Below are positions 46,960 through 55,680 of a DNA stretch of 64,000 bases, one piece after another. The notes under the pieces are model-generated. The model did not search any database. It was not told the DNA's origin and saw nothing but the letters and a program-made list of their open reading frames with translations. A program made the position numbers and the translations under genes. The stretch is from Mucilaginibacter_A sp964251965 (GTDB lineage: Bacteria; Bacteroidota; Bacteroidia; Sphingobacteriales; Sphingobacteriaceae), in contig CAXULQ010000009.1 in the NCBI GenBank assembly GCA_964251965.1, forward strand, positions 124,001 through 188,000, written 5' to 3'. Position 1 is the first letter of the stretch. The number at the start of each line of letters is the position of its first letter.

Positions 46960-47047
46960 ATACTTCTTTTACTATATAAAAATTAGTATTTTAAAATATT
47001 CGTATAGTAGTTTACCTAAACAAACTTTATGGGTATAAAAGAAGTAT
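46960..47047. repeat. Intergenic inverted-repeat element, copy 8
   Basis: Ends ATACTTCTTTTA and TAAAAGAAGTAT are perfectly complementary although both carry the same change (G/C pair to A/T) relative to the consensus, a paired substitution that keeps the symmetry. The span is 88 bp. It lies between the SusD-like stop and the S9 peptidase promoter module. Confidence 0.82.
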
Positions 47048-47112
47048 TGCCACTTTCCAATCCCCAGATTCAAATTCGCCTGGGTATTGTATCATGGCTT
47101 TATTCTGAGTGA

Positions 47113-48525
47113 TTAATACCCAGGGTTCTGATTAATATTAGGATTAACGTTTAATTCGGTTTGCGGGATTGGTAGAACACGACGTGTGTCACCATACTTG
47201 ATGATGCCGGTTGGATATTCTGAAGTTCTGTTGATATCCTGTTTTAAGCGGTTGAGATCAAAAAAGCGATCGCCTTCAAAAGCAAGTTCTTTTCTTCTTT
47301 CGTTCTCAATATCTGTTAAAAGCTGTGCTCCGGTTGATGTGTAGGTTAATGCAGCGTCTCTTTGTGCAACTAATGTATTTAACTGGGTTAATGCAGTAGC
47401 TGTATTACCTAAATTGGCCGCTGCTTCGGCAGCAATCAAGTAAACTTCGGATAAGCGCATTACTTTTTTATCATCAAAATCACCGGATACATTTTGGTAT
47501 TTGTTAACAATGTAGGCCGGGTTTTCGCCTCCTGATTTTGCCCTTGCACCCACTATGATTAATTGTTTACGCACGTCAGTTAAATTATACAAATCGTACA
47601 AAGATTTGGTCGTCAACAAATCACCGTAAGATGTTCCGCCCTGAACATAAATATTACCTAACTCATCATAACTGTTATTATTAACCCCATCGGAAACGAC
47701 TTCAAACAAGGTTTCTAATTTGGTTCCGGCATCGTGAGGCGTTGCAGAAGCCCAGTAAGCAGGCAGATCAGCTTTGGATAACAAGGTAAATCCGCTGTTA
47801 TTGATCACATCGGTTGATTGCTCATACGCTTTCTGATAATCGCCTTTATACAAGTTAACTTTCGCTTCTATGGCTCTTGCTGCGTATTTGGAAAGTGTAC
47901 CGGAACCATTGTAAACTGACATCAACGTATAGGCCTGTTCCAAGTCAGAAAGAATCTGTGTGTAAACTTCAGCAACTGTATTTCTTTTAGGCAATGCGGT
48001 ATAATCAGAATGCAGTGCTAATGGTATGCCTAAAGCAGCAGGATCATCGGTGTAAGGCTTTCCAAATAGCCTTACCAAATTAAAGTACAGCAAGGCCCGG
48101 ATCGCGTAAGCTTCGCCTTTGTATTGCTTTACAGCTGTTCCATCAGCTAATGGTGCATCAATGATATTGTTGGCGCGAAGAATTACCGTGTAAGCATTTC
48201 GCCAAACGCCACTTACATCTCCATCGTTAACAACGATAGCGTACGTTTTTTCTGACAGGTAACGGCCGGTGTTAACGGTAGAAACAAACACATTATCAGC
48301 CAGTAGATCACCAAAAACAAGCAAAGTACGTCCGTAAAGATCTGTATTTCTTAATCCTGAGTACGTTCCTGTTAAAGCTAACCGCATATCAGCAGCTGTT
48401 TTTAAAGCATCATCAGTGCTTACACTTGTATAAGGTTTCTGATCTAAAAACTCTTTTCCGCAAGAGCTGAAAAGCGTAGAGAAGGCTACGCTACCTATAA
48501 TTATATATTTAATAGTGTTTTTCAT
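47113..48525 (-). CDS. SusD/RagB-like lipoprotein (second pair)
   Basis: Surface lipoprotein of 470 residues, partner of the SusC-like gene that precedes it by 12 bp. The lipobox is STLFSSCGKE (Cys at about residue 22). SusD features are the N-terminal EFLDQKPYTSVSTDDAL, the helical YKGEAYAIRALLYFNLVRLFGKPY and the C-terminal ENERRKELAFEGDRFFDLNRLK with the typical ending NVNPNINQNPGY. At 470 residues it is shorter than the mannan-locus SusD and closer to RagB-type proteins, some of which bind peptides. A peptide ligand would fit the neighbouring peptidases (inference). Confidence 0.93.
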   Translation of the reverse strand: MKNTIKYIIIGSVAFSTLFSSCGKEFLDQKPYTSVSTDDALKTAADMRLALTGTYSGLRNTDLYGRTLLVFGDLLADNVFVSTVNTGRYLSEKTYAIVVNDGDVSGVWRNAYTVILRANNIIDAPLADGTAVKQYKGEAYAIRALLYFNLVRLFGKPYTDDPAALGIPLALHSDYTALPKRNTVAEVYTQILSDLEQAYTLMSVYNGSGTLSKYAARAIEAKVNLYKGDYQKAYEQSTDVINNSGFTLLSKADLPAYWASATPHDAGTKLETLFEVVSDGVNNNSYDELGNIYVQGGTSYGDLLTTKSLYDLYNLTDVRKQLIIVGARAKSGGENPAYIVNKYQNVSGDFDDKKVMRLSEVYLIAAEAAANLGNTATALTQLNTLVAQRDAALTYTSTGAQLLTDIENERRKELAFEGDRFFDLNRLKQDINRTSEYPTGIIKYGDTRRVLPIPQTELNVNPNINQNPGY

Positions 48526-48537
48526 GTTTAGAAGTGA

Positions 48538-51500
48538 TTAAAATCCTACATTAATACCTACTGTATAAATCTTTGGCATGGTGATATTAAAATCAGACTG
48601 ACTGGTTATTCCTGCTTCCGGATCATACGGCAAGTTTTTATCGCGAATCCAGGTTGCCAAGTTAGTTCCTCTTACATAGACACGTAAATTCGAAAGTTTA
48701 GCAGCAGAGATTAAAGAAGTTGGGAAAGAATAAGCAAGCGTTAGTTCTCTTAACCGAACATAATCTCCTTTGTATAAAAAGCGTGTTGATTCACTACTTG
48801 AGTTTGAGGCATTATCAAAAACATATTTTGGTGTATTGGTAATATCGCCTGGTTTTTGCCACCTGGTTAACTGGCTTGATACCCGGTTTTCTGACGGCAC
48901 ATAGCCATCACTTTGCGTTTCTCTGGCCCAATAATCCTCGATGTAGTTACCAAAATTATAATAAAGCAAGCCATCCAGACTGATACCTTTATAGGTAAAA
49001 GTTGAAGTAAAGCTTCCAAATACTTTGGGCGAAGCAGAATACTTAGCTACTTGTACAGCCGCATTATAACTGGTTGTGGTTTTTGTTTGAGTGCCGTCTG
49101 TATACCAAAGCGCATCTCCTGTTGCCGGATCAACGCCTGCCCACTGGCGTAGGTAAAACGTTTGTACATCCATGCCAACACGGTTTATAAAAGAACCGTT
49201 TACCTGGTCTTTTCCGCTTACCAGTGATAAAATTTTATTATTGTTTTTAGAGATGTTGAAACCAGCATCCCACCGGAAACTACCTGTTTTAACAGGTGTA
49301 CCTGAAAGTGTAACCTCAAAGCCCCTGTTGCGCATAGAGCCTATGTTATTGGTAAAACTGCTGAAGCCGGTTGTTAAAGAAGTGGGTTGTTCCAAAAGCA
49401 GGTTGGTCGCTTCCCGGTTATACCAATCAAAGGTTAAAGACAAACGATCTTTAAAAACGGAGAAATCAAAACCAGCATCCAGTTGTTTATTGGTTTCCCA
49501 GGTCAAATTTGGGTTGCCAACAAAAGTAGGAGCACTACCACCCGCGCCATTATAGTTAAAATTGCTTGTTACACCCGTTGGCGAAGTATAAAGACCATAA
49601 CTATATAAACTCCGCCAATTATAATTACCAATATTGGCGTTACCGGTTGTGCCATAAGATGCCCTGGCTCTCAAAACGCTGACCCAGTTGGTGTTTTTGA
49701 TAAAACTTTCTTCCTGTGCGTTCCAGGTTCCGCCTACAGACCAAAAATTACCATAGCGGTTATCTACACCAAATCTAGACGAGCCATCCCTGCGAAAACT
49801 GCCTGAAATCACATATTTGCTTTTATAAGAAAAATCACCTAAGGCAAGCAAAGAAGCCACCGTATAATCTTCACTGGTTCCCAAAGATTCTATCGGTACC
49901 GATCCGTTTGATGGAACAGTTACATTATAATTAGTAGGGAAACCGGCCGAGGTTGTATTTGAATTGTAGTACTGAGATTTTTGTGATTCGTAACCTGCTT
50001 TAATATTACCCGTCCAATTTTGGTTATGATTTAGGTCGATATGGTAATCAACCAGATTCGTCCAAACCCAGTTGAAATAACGGGTATAATAACGGGCTGA
50101 TAATCCGCCGAAACCTGCACCATCACCATAAGTTGGGTTCCAGTACGTATCTTCTTCCAGGTTATTATAATCAATACCAATCCGGGAAGTTATTTTTAGA
50201 TCGGGCAGTATTTTATATTCTCCGGAAGCAGAACCTAATCCCTTTAACTGGTTTAAATGTCTTCTATCATAAGCTGCAATAAACAAAGGGTTAAAGTTGG
50301 AAGCAGGGAAAGTTGTCGGGTCAATATTGTAACTTCCGTTCGCACTGTAAGGAGAAATAGTAGGTGGCAAAGCGTACGCTGCATAAACAGGGTTTGAATA
50401 ATAACCACTGTTAGGTGAAGTTCTTTGTCCAGTTTGACCGATAGTTAAACTGGTAGCAAAAGAAAGCTTGTTGTTTACTTTGTGTTTTAAATTGATATTG
50501 GTTGAATATCGGTTAAAATCAGAAGCAATAACTACGCCTTGCTGTTTAAAATATCCTCCGGAAACATAAAATTGTGTATTGGCATCTCCTCCCTCTACCG
50601 ATAAATTATATTGCTGCTGATGGCCAGTACGCTGCACCAAATCCAGCCAGTTGGTATTTATACCGCTGTTGGTACCAAAATTCGTATCTACAAACTGAAA
50701 CACATTGCTGCTTGTTAAACCATATTGCGAAACGTAAGACGGGTTATTTAAAAGCCCTTCTGCAGTTAAGGTACGGTATTCATCAGTTGTTAAAGGCCGG
50801 TTAACACTGCGCGTAACACCCGGCTGTGTCAGGCCGGACTCTGCATCTAAACGAACTTTTGTTTTCCCAGCCTTACCGCTTTTGGTAGTAATAACAATTA
50901 CGCCATTTGCTGCCCTGGAACCGTAAATAGCTGCGGCTGATGCATCTTTTAGCACCGTAATTGTTTCAATATCATTTGGGTTGATTCCTGATAAAGCGTT
51001 TGATGTAGTTGCAATCCGGGATAAGTCCCCGGAATTGATAATAATGCCGTCAACCACATACAAAGGGTTGGAATTAGCATTAATCGAACCGATACCTCTT
51101 ATCCGGATTTCCTGCAACGCACCTGGCTGTCCAGATGCACCGGTAGATTGTAAACCGGCAACGCGGCCTTGTAAAGCCTGATCGGCAGAAGTATAAGAAC
51201 GGTCTTCCAGTGATTTAGAATTCACCTGAGAAATAGCGCCGGTTGTTGTTGCCCTTGTTTGGGTACTGTAACCCGTTACCAGAACTTCTCCCAGCTGATT
51301 TGAGGTAGCTGTCAATGTTACATTAATGGTATTGGAGCCGTTAATAACAACAGTTTGACTTGTATAACCAATAAAACTAAACGTTAAAGCTTTATTATCA
51401 GAAGCAACAGCAATGGAAAACTGACCATTAGCATCAGTTACTGCACCTTGCTTTGTTCCCTGAACAACCACACTTACGCCCGGAATAGGTATTCCGTCAT

Positions 51501-51597
51501 CTTTTCCTCTTACCGTACCACTTATTGTACGGTTTTGTGCAGACAGTTGTGCCCACCAAAGCAACATGCCTAAAATTACTGGTAAAACTCTTTTCAT
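48538..51597 (-). CDS. SusC/RagA-like TonB-dependent transporter (second pair)
   Basis: Outer-membrane importer of 1019 residues. A signal peptide (ending AQLSAQN) leads to a carboxypeptidase-regulatory-like domain (TISGTVRGKDDGIPIPGVSVVVQG) and the linker GEVLVTGYSTQTR. The plug follows (LQGRVAGLQSTGASGQPGALQEIRIRGIGSIN, ASAAAIYGSRAANGVIVITTK), then a barrel ending in TVGINVGF. With the SusD-like gene 12 bp downstream it forms one operon. Its promoter carries the region-3 palindrome, so import should be co-regulated with the lipoprotein array and the peptidases. Confidence 0.95.
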   Translation of the reverse strand: MKRVLPVILGMLLWWAQLSAQNRTISGTVRGKDDGIPIPGVSVVVQGTKQGAVTDANGQFSIAVASDNKALTFSFIGYTSQTVVINGSNTINVTLTATSNQLGEVLVTGYSTQTRATTTGAISQVNSKSLEDRSYTSADQALQGRVAGLQSTGASGQPGALQEIRIRGIGSINANSNPLYVVDGIIINSGDLSRIATTSNALSGINPNDIETITVLKDASAAAIYGSRAANGVIVITTKSGKAGKTKVRLDAESGLTQPGVTRSVNRPLTTDEYRTLTAEGLLNNPSYVSQYGLTSSNVFQFVDTNFGTNSGINTNWLDLVQRTGHQQQYNLSVEGGDANTQFYVSGGYFKQQGVVIASDFNRYSTNINLKHKVNNKLSFATSLTIGQTGQRTSPNSGYYSNPVYAAYALPPTISPYSANGSYNIDPTTFPASNFNPLFIAAYDRRHLNQLKGLGSASGEYKILPDLKITSRIGIDYNNLEEDTYWNPTYGDGAGFGGLSARYYTRYFNWVWTNLVDYHIDLNHNQNWTGNIKAGYESQKSQYYNSNTTSAGFPTNYNVTVPSNGSVPIESLGTSEDYTVASLLALGDFSYKSKYVISGSFRRDGSSRFGVDNRYGNFWSVGGTWNAQEESFIKNTNWVSVLRARASYGTTGNANIGNYNWRSLYSYGLYTSPTGVTSNFNYNGAGGSAPTFVGNPNLTWETNKQLDAGFDFSVFKDRLSLTFDWYNREATNLLLEQPTSLTTGFSSFTNNIGSMRNRGFEVTLSGTPVKTGSFRWDAGFNISKNNNKILSLVSGKDQVNGSFINRVGMDVQTFYLRQWAGVDPATGDALWYTDGTQTKTTTSYNAAVQVAKYSASPKVFGSFTSTFTYKGISLDGLLYYNFGNYIEDYWARETQSDGYVPSENRVSSQLTRWQKPGDITNTPKYVFDNASNSSSESTRFLYKGDYVRLRELTLAYSFPTSLISAAKLSNLRVYVRGTNLATWIRDKNLPYDPEAGITSQSDFNITMPKIYTVGINVGF

Positions 51598-51624
51598 TGT
51601 AGTTAATTATAAGTAAAACATTTT

Positions 51625-51674
51625 GCAATTTACGATCACTTATAGCTACTGTCAATCACCCAAATTGGGGGATT
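51625..51674 (-). promoter_or_regulatory. Palindromic operator-promoter module of the second susCD operon
   Basis: The palindrome 51654-51674 has one mismatch (AATCACCC on the left arm). TTGA overlaps its inner end, and after exactly 19 bp comes TAAATTGC (51625-51632). The SusC-like ATG is 28 bp further. The rest of the gap 51598-51955 is repeat element copy 9 and AT-rich sequence. Confidence 0.82.
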
Positions 51675-51731
51675 TTGCTTAAAAAGAAACAAACTATTTC
51701 TGAGTCGTTCATTGATATTTTAGAAACCAAA

Positions 51732-51818
51732 GTGCTTCTTTTATCACTATAATTTTTGCTTTTGTCATTACCTAAAAAACATCAAGGTTTACCATTTTTA
51801 AGGTGATAAAAGAAGCAT
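51732..51818. repeat. Intergenic inverted-repeat element, copy 9
   Basis: Ends GTGCTTCTTTTATC and GATAAAAGAAGCAT, 87 bp apart. An inner inverted repeat CCTAAAAA/TTTTTAAGG-like adds a second stem. It sits between the first lipoprotein's stop and the susC promoter module. Confidence 0.8.
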
Positions 51819-51955
51819 ATCAAATACTTTGGATAGATCCAAAACAGTTTTTTAGGTTATTTGGACAAGTTAATGGAGCTCACTCATCTTTGCTATTTGT
51901 TTACCAACTTTGTTTACGGCATGCTCCAACTTAAATCCTGTAACATCCAGATTAT

Positions 51956-53470
51956 CTACTTACATAGTGCAACTGCCGCTAATACATCCTGTGTGGTTGC
52001 ATAATTGCCGTTTTTAGTTAAGGTAAGTGCAGGTGTAGAAGTGGTTACATAAGCACCATCGAATTGAGGATTTTGGATGCGATATGAATAAGCAGGTGAA
52101 GTATTCAATACATTTATTGGCACTTTGAGCGGACAAAAATCATTAAGAATGGTATTACCAGAAATATAAACTATAGGTACTGTTGTTATATTTTGCAGCC
52201 CTGATAAAGAGGTAAGTTTTACATTGCTGCCAATATAAATGCCGCCAAACCTGGACACTGGTGCTGAACTTACGTTTGTCGGATCAATCGCCGGTGAACT
52301 AAGTGTAGTTAAATGCTCTAATCCATGAAGGTTAATTAAGGCAGCATTGCCGGAAAGCGTTATCGACCCCAAAGTTTGCAGGGCACTAAAGCCACTTAGA
52401 TCGGTAAGATTGGTTCCGGCTAATGTTAATTTATTAGAAATTGATGTCAAGCTGCTGAAATTTACATTAGATAACTGTTGACAAAAACTGATATACAAAC
52501 GACCAGTAACAGCCGTGAGTGATTTAAAGCTGATGTGATTTAAGTTATTGTAGATAAAAACAGAAAGGCCGCCAGTTGTTATTCTGGTTAAATTATCCAT
52601 TACTATTGTATTAGCTCCTAAATATTCGAAAGAAATGCTGTTCGCGGATATAATGCTATTTAAGAAAGAAACATCCGTAAGGAGAGGGCAACCCATTAGG
52701 CTAATGTCATTTACAGTTGTAAGACCCTTTAAACTTACACTAGCCAGATTACTCAAATTATTTAAAATAAGGTTTCCTGTAAATGTTTGCAGGTTGTTAA
52801 AACTGAGCGTAGTAAACCCACAAAACTGAATGGATATGTTTCCTGCTGTAGTTATCGTGTTTAAAAACGGTGCTTCAGTAATCTTGGTATTGTAAAAGGT
52901 GATAGTGCCGGAAACAGCAGTGATGTTAGACAGGCCTGCGACAGAGGTAATATCGCTTTTAGGAATACTGATCAAACCGATATTGAGATTACCTGTAATG
53001 TGCAATTGTTTTCCTTTGTTAACCGCTACAAAAGCATCTACATCTGCCTGGGTGGTTAATGTTACATCTCCGCTGGCATAGGGCGCAATAAAAAGATCCG
53101 AAGAAACGTAAGTAAATGCCGGTCCTGTAAAGGTTTGACCGTTTGATGTTAAAATTGCAACGGTACCGCTGGTGGTAGGGGATACTTTAACTTTGATTTC
53201 TGTTGGTGTAATGGATTGGATAGGAGCGATTTTCCCATTAAAGAGTACAGTTAACAGTGTGGCATAAGTACCGAAGTTTGTACCAGAGATAGTTACCACT
53301 GTACCCTCACTTACTGTAGCGGGAGAAAGTTCGGTTATCGTTATCTGTCCTGAATATTGTGGTACAGCGGTTGCAGTGTTATCGGCCGAGGTTGTTCCGG
53401 CGGTTCTCTCCTTTTTGCAGCTGGCAAGTGCCAGCAATAACACTAATAAAGCAGGTAATAGTTTTTTCAT
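51956..53470 (-). CDS. IPT/TIG and leucine-rich L-domain-like surface lipoprotein 1
   Basis: Predicted lipoprotein of 504 residues; ATG 53470 opens the signal peptide MKKLLPALLVLLLALASCKK (Cys18 lipobox). A Thr/Ala-rich linker is followed by an IPT/TIG immunoglobulin-like domain (ITELSPATVSEGTVVTISGTNFG). Next come a conserved hinge (DVTLTTQADVDAFVAVNKGKQL) and 12 or so short leucine/isoleucine-rich beta-strand repeats of about 23 residues. These resemble receptor-L-domain or BspA-like repeats (LNTITTAGNISIQFCGFTTL). A capping block FCPLK and the tail NGNYATTQDVLAAVALCK close it. Function unknown; surface ligand binding is inferred. It is one of five paralogs here. Confidence 0.82.
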   Translation of the reverse strand: MKKLLPALLVLLLALASCKKERTAGTTSADNTATAVPQYSGQITITELSPATVSEGTVVTISGTNFGTYATLLTVLFNGKIAPIQSITPTEIKVKVSPTTSGTVAILTSNGQTFTGPAFTYVSSDLFIAPYASGDVTLTTQADVDAFVAVNKGKQLHITGNLNIGLISIPKSDITSVAGLSNITAVSGTITFYNTKITEAPFLNTITTAGNISIQFCGFTTLSFNNLQTFTGNLILNNLSNLASVSLKGLTTVNDISLMGCPLLTDVSFLNSIISANSISFEYLGANTIVMDNLTRITTGGLSVFIYNNLNHISFKSLTAVTGRLYISFCQQLSNVNFSSLTSISNKLTLAGTNLTDLSGFSALQTLGSITLSGNAALINLHGLEHLTTLSSPAIDPTNVSSAPVSRFGGIYIGSNVKLTSLSGLQNITTVPIVYISGNTILNDFCPLKVPINVLNTSPAYSYRIQNPQFDGAYVTTSTPALTLTKNGNYATTQDVLAAVALCK

Positions 53471-53488
53471 AACCTTGAAAAATATCAT

Positions 53489-53538
53489 GCAATTTACGAT
53501 CACTAATAGCGATCATCAATCCCCCAAATTGGGGGATT
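53489..53538 (-). promoter_or_regulatory. Palindromic operator-promoter module of lipoprotein 1
   Basis: A perfect 21-bp palindrome (53518-53538) is followed on the minus strand by TTGA, 19 bp and TAAATTGC (53489-53496). The start codon at 53470 is 19 bp further, so the mRNA leader would be very short. Confidence 0.85.
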
Positions 53539-53598
53539 TTTTAAAAAGGATATAGAAATTTCCAATAAGTTCTTTAAACCGTTATTGTAAAAATCACA

Positions 53599-53688
53599 AT
53601 GCTTTTTTTATCAATATAATTTTTGTTTATTATCCTGTCCTTATCGAAAAGCATAAGGGTTATGGTTTTTTATTGGTAAAAGAAGCAT
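53599..53688. repeat. Intergenic inverted-repeat element, copy 10
   Basis: Left end ATGCTTTTTTTA (one C-to-T) and right end TAAAAGAAGCAT, 90 bp apart, between lipoprotein 2's 3' end and lipoprotein 1's promoter module. Confidence 0.78.
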
Positions 53689-53811
53689 ATCAAGTATTTG
53701 AATTAAATTTAAGCAGCTTTTAAGTTACGTGATAAAACCTGTTTATTTTTGCTGATTACGATTCGTGTTTTAAGCTATACTTTCTATTTCCAATCTATAA
53801 TTGATCAAAGC

Positions 53812-55364
53812 CTACTTGCAAAGTGTAACAGCCACTAATGCATCCTGTGTGGTAGCATAATTGCCGTTATTAGTTAAAGTAAGCGCCGGTACAGCGGTGG
53901 AAATTGTCTTTAGAATGCTGTCTAATACATTAGATGAGGCGACGTAGGTGTATGAATAAGCAGGCAAAGTGCTTGCCAAAATTATGGGACGTTTTAACGG
54001 GCAAAAATCATTGAGCACAGTATTGCCGGAAATATAAACTACTGGTGCAGATCTTATATTTTGCAATCCTGTTAAAGAAGTAAGTTTACATTGCTGGCAA
54101 TATAAATACCGTTTATGCTGGCTGTTAAGTCTGAAGATGTTAACGTAGCAAGTGCCGGCATATTCAGAACGGTTAAATTTTCTAATCCATACAGGCTGGT
54201 TAAGGCAGGATTGCCGGAAATACTTAGCGCACCTAATGTATGTAATGAACTAAACCCACTTAAATCAGTAACATTAGTAGCAGCTAATTTTAATTTACCA
54301 GAAACCGATGCCAGGTTGTTAAAATTTAAATTAGCTAATCCTGCGCAAGAAGAGATTGCCAAACCACCATTAAAATTAGGTGAAATGTTAGCAGAACTAG
54401 AATTAGTAATACTGGTTAGTGATTTAAAGCTAACGTTATTTAGGTTTTTACAAGAAGAGATACCAAGAACTCCGGTTATTCCGGTTAGATTGTCCATAGT
54501 TATTGTATTAACTCCTAAACCACTAAAAGATACACTACCTGCGGATGTAATGTTATTTAAGAAAGAAACGTCTGTAAGGAGAGGGCAGCTCGTTATGTTG
54601 AGGTCGTTTACAGTTGTAAGGCTGTTAAAACTTACACTAACTAAGTTACTCAAGAAACCTAAAGCAAGGTTACCTGAAAATGATTTCAGGTTGTTAAAAC
54701 TAAGCGTAGTAAACCCGGAACTAACAATCGTTATGCCTCCTGCTGTAGTTATCGTATTTAAAAAGGATGCCTCAGTAATCGCTGCACTGCCGATGTAAAT
54801 AGTCCCTGTAACGGAAGTAATATTAGACAGGCCGGAAACCGAGTTAATTTCTTTACTACCAAATTTGCCAATAGTCAGGTTTCCATTAATCTGCAGTTGT
54901 TTCCCTTTGTTAAGGGCCACAAAATCATCTACTTCTGCCTGGGTAGTTAATGTTACATTTCCGCTAACATAAGGCCCGGCAATGTAATTAAACTTCGTAC
55001 CTGTATTAATGCTTTGTGGATTTACAAAAACGACAATATTACCAGTAGTGGTTACGGGTACTACCACTTTAATTTCGGTTGGTGTAACCGACTGAACAGT
55101 TCCGGCAAGCCCATTAAAAAAAACCATTACTGCGGTAGTAGAAGTTCCGAAGTTAGTGCCGGTAACGGTAACGACTGTTCCTGACGTGCCGGTAGAAGGT
55201 GATATCTCCGTTACAGTTACCAGTGCAGGTGGTTGTTGTCCGGTTGTAGTGCCTTTTGTTGCGGAAGAGTCTTTTGTTGTGGACGAGGATGCCGGTGATT
55301 TTTCCTTTTTGCAGCTTGCAAAGGCAAGCAACAACATCAATAAGGCAGGTATCAGTTTTTTCAT
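53812..55364 (-). pseudogene. IPT/TIG and L-domain-like lipoprotein 2, split by a 1-nt frameshift
   Basis: Paralog of the neighbouring lipoproteins, with ATG 55364 (MKKLIPALLMLLLAFASCKK), an IPT/TIG domain and the same repeats. The frame stops at 54072 after INGIYIASNVNLLL. The missing C-terminal part (RSAPVVYISGN ... FCPLK ... TQDALVAVTLCK) continues in another frame to 53812. Paralogs read NVKLTSL at this point. Here a run of three T (54085-54087, plus strand) stands where lipoprotein 1 has four, so one base is missing. Restoring it gives 517 residues without stops, hence a very recent mutation or a sequencing error. Its promoter module is intact. Confidence 0.85.
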
Positions 55365-55382
55365 GTCCGTTGAAGATATAAG

Positions 55383-55432
55383 GCAATTTACGATCAATTA
55401 CTACGATGGTCAATCCCCCAAATTGGGGGATT
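55383..55432 (-). promoter_or_regulatory. Palindromic operator-promoter module of lipoprotein 2
   Basis: A perfect palindrome 55412-55432, then TTGA, 19 bp and TAAATTGC (55383-55390). Beyond the palindrome, the sequence TAGATAGGTTTAGGTTTT (55436-55453) also occurs beside the palindrome at 61799, before the kinase gene, so this promoter region seems to have been copied from there or the reverse. Confidence 0.85.
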
Positions 55433-55680
55433 TTGTAGATAGGTTTAGGTTTTGAAGGGGGGAAACAAGGGATAATGCAATTCGAATCCTATACTGCACT
55501 AAACATGCTAAATGTAGTGACTCACAGGATAAAAATGCAAATGCTTTTGTACCCGGACTTAATTTAATAAATCGTTTCTATAAAAATCTCTCTATTTCTT
55601 TCAGCTTACTTTTTCAAGCGATATGTTCCGAACTTCGTACTCATCACATTTTAATCCGTAAAGAAAAAATGATTGACAGC
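55433..55680. other. Gap between serine hydrolase and lipoprotein 2, no repeat element
   Basis: About 250 bp without gene or inverted-repeat element, unlike the other gaps of the array. It includes the short segment similar to the kinase promoter region. Nothing else was recognised. Confidence 0.5.

Noticed and set aside
47059..47075. AATCCCCAGATT near the SusD-like stop as a further operator
   Set aside because: Only four C, no matching G run, no promoter boxes at the standard spacing, and it is at a gene end.
54115..54798. 227-codon plus-strand open frame opposite lipoprotein 2
   Set aside because: It is antisense to the conserved lipoprotein repeats; similar antisense frames appear opposite the paralogs, as expected from the repeated codon pattern. 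No start context or family match.
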